Origin: Pedobacter sp. Leaf176
Lineage (GTDB): Bacteria; Bacteroidota; Bacteroidia; Sphingobacteriales; Sphingobacteriaceae
Direction of reading: 5' to 3'
Assembly: GCF_001424305.1 (NCBI RefSeq)
Contig: NZ_LMPD01000001.1
Location: forward strand, 248,001-312,000
Length of the DNA: 64,000 nucleotides
The translations under genes and the position numbers were made by a program. Below, in pieces: positions 63,943-64,000 of this stretch. Position 1 is the first letter of the stretch, and each line of letters begins with the position of its first letter. The notes under the pieces were generated by a model. That model had not been told where the DNA came from. It saw only the letters and a program-made list of their open reading frames with translations, and ran no database searches.

Positions 63943-63990
63943 AACTTACGAAGTCTACGGAGCTAAATGCTTGGGAAGACTTCGTAAGTT
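63943..63990. repeat. REP-like palindrome AACTTACGAAGTCT...AGACTTCGTAAGTT
   Basis: Perfect 14-base inverted arms (63943-63956 and 63977-63990) flank a 20-base loop. RAYT transposases act on REP palindromes of this kind, and the RAYT remnant is next door. A smaller inverted pair, TAGCTTTTT/AAAAAGCTA (63905-63928), lies between them and may act as a terminator. The rest of the gap 63428-64000 holds nothing recognisable. Confidence 0.78.
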
Positions 63991-64000
63991 AAGGTGTTTA

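Overview
This window looks like chromosome from a Bacteroidota bacterium, most likely Sphingobacteriaceae and Pedobacter-like. Four things point that way: a giant PKD-repeat protein with a type IX secretion C-terminus next to a PorP/SprF-like gene; abundant hybrid histidine kinases; TAnnTTTG-type -7 promoter boxes and few strong Shine-Dalgarno sites; and short dispersed repeats typical of the group. Base composition is AT-rich. No rRNA, tRNA, CRISPR array, prophage or intact insertion sequence was recognised.

Layout. 1-723: end of a zinc metallopeptidase. 831-7779: a tight six-gene signalling operon (REC-kinase, CHASE3/GAF triple-REC hybrid kinase, REC, CheR, CheB, REC). 7780-13015 (minus): DUF3137/LemA pair and two AsmA-like paralogues. 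13295-18176: miaB, a sigma-54 activator, lptE, an unknown protein and secG. 18417-20488: groES-groEL. 20797-27227: giant T9SS-type adhesin and PorP/SprF-like partner. 27251-31029: MgtC-like protein, a decayed RDD gene, L-serine dehydratase, AEC transporter. 31097-37595 (minus): DEAD helicase, Hsp20, a truncated glycosyltransferase, small envelope proteins, an ECF sigma factor, a TolB-like lipoprotein and DUF4197. 37840-40443: sigma/anti-sigma pair and a PaiB-like protein. 40713-48826 (minus): phosphate transporter and DUF47 partner, PhoR-like kinase, a DNA-repair-type pair (TIGR03915/TIGR03916 families), HD hydrolase, XRE regulator and a THUMP methyltransferase. 48896-52203: DUF3127 protein with an SSB-like tail and an RprX/RprY-like two-component pair. 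52200-53697 (minus): futalosine-pathway mqnD and mqnB. 53798-62284: PTPS, folE, fabD, a giant NtrY-like kinase, a coiled-coil protein (minus) and a GHL10 hydrolase. 62285-63427 (minus): HGSNAT-like acyltransferase. The window ends in a dead REP-associated transposase beside a long palindrome.

Themes. Envelope biogenesis and sensing dominate: LPS assembly, secretion, AsmA-like proteins, two sigma factors, five histidine kinases, a peptidoglycan-glycan type hydrolase and T9SS. The intergenic DNA holds several families of short palindromic or micro-repeat elements. One copy lies in frame inside miaB, one makes up the whole folE-fabD spacer, and a RAYT remnant sits next to a REP-like hairpin. The most unusual gene set is the CheR/CheB pair tied to hybrid kinases with no chemoreceptor, CheA or CheW in the window.
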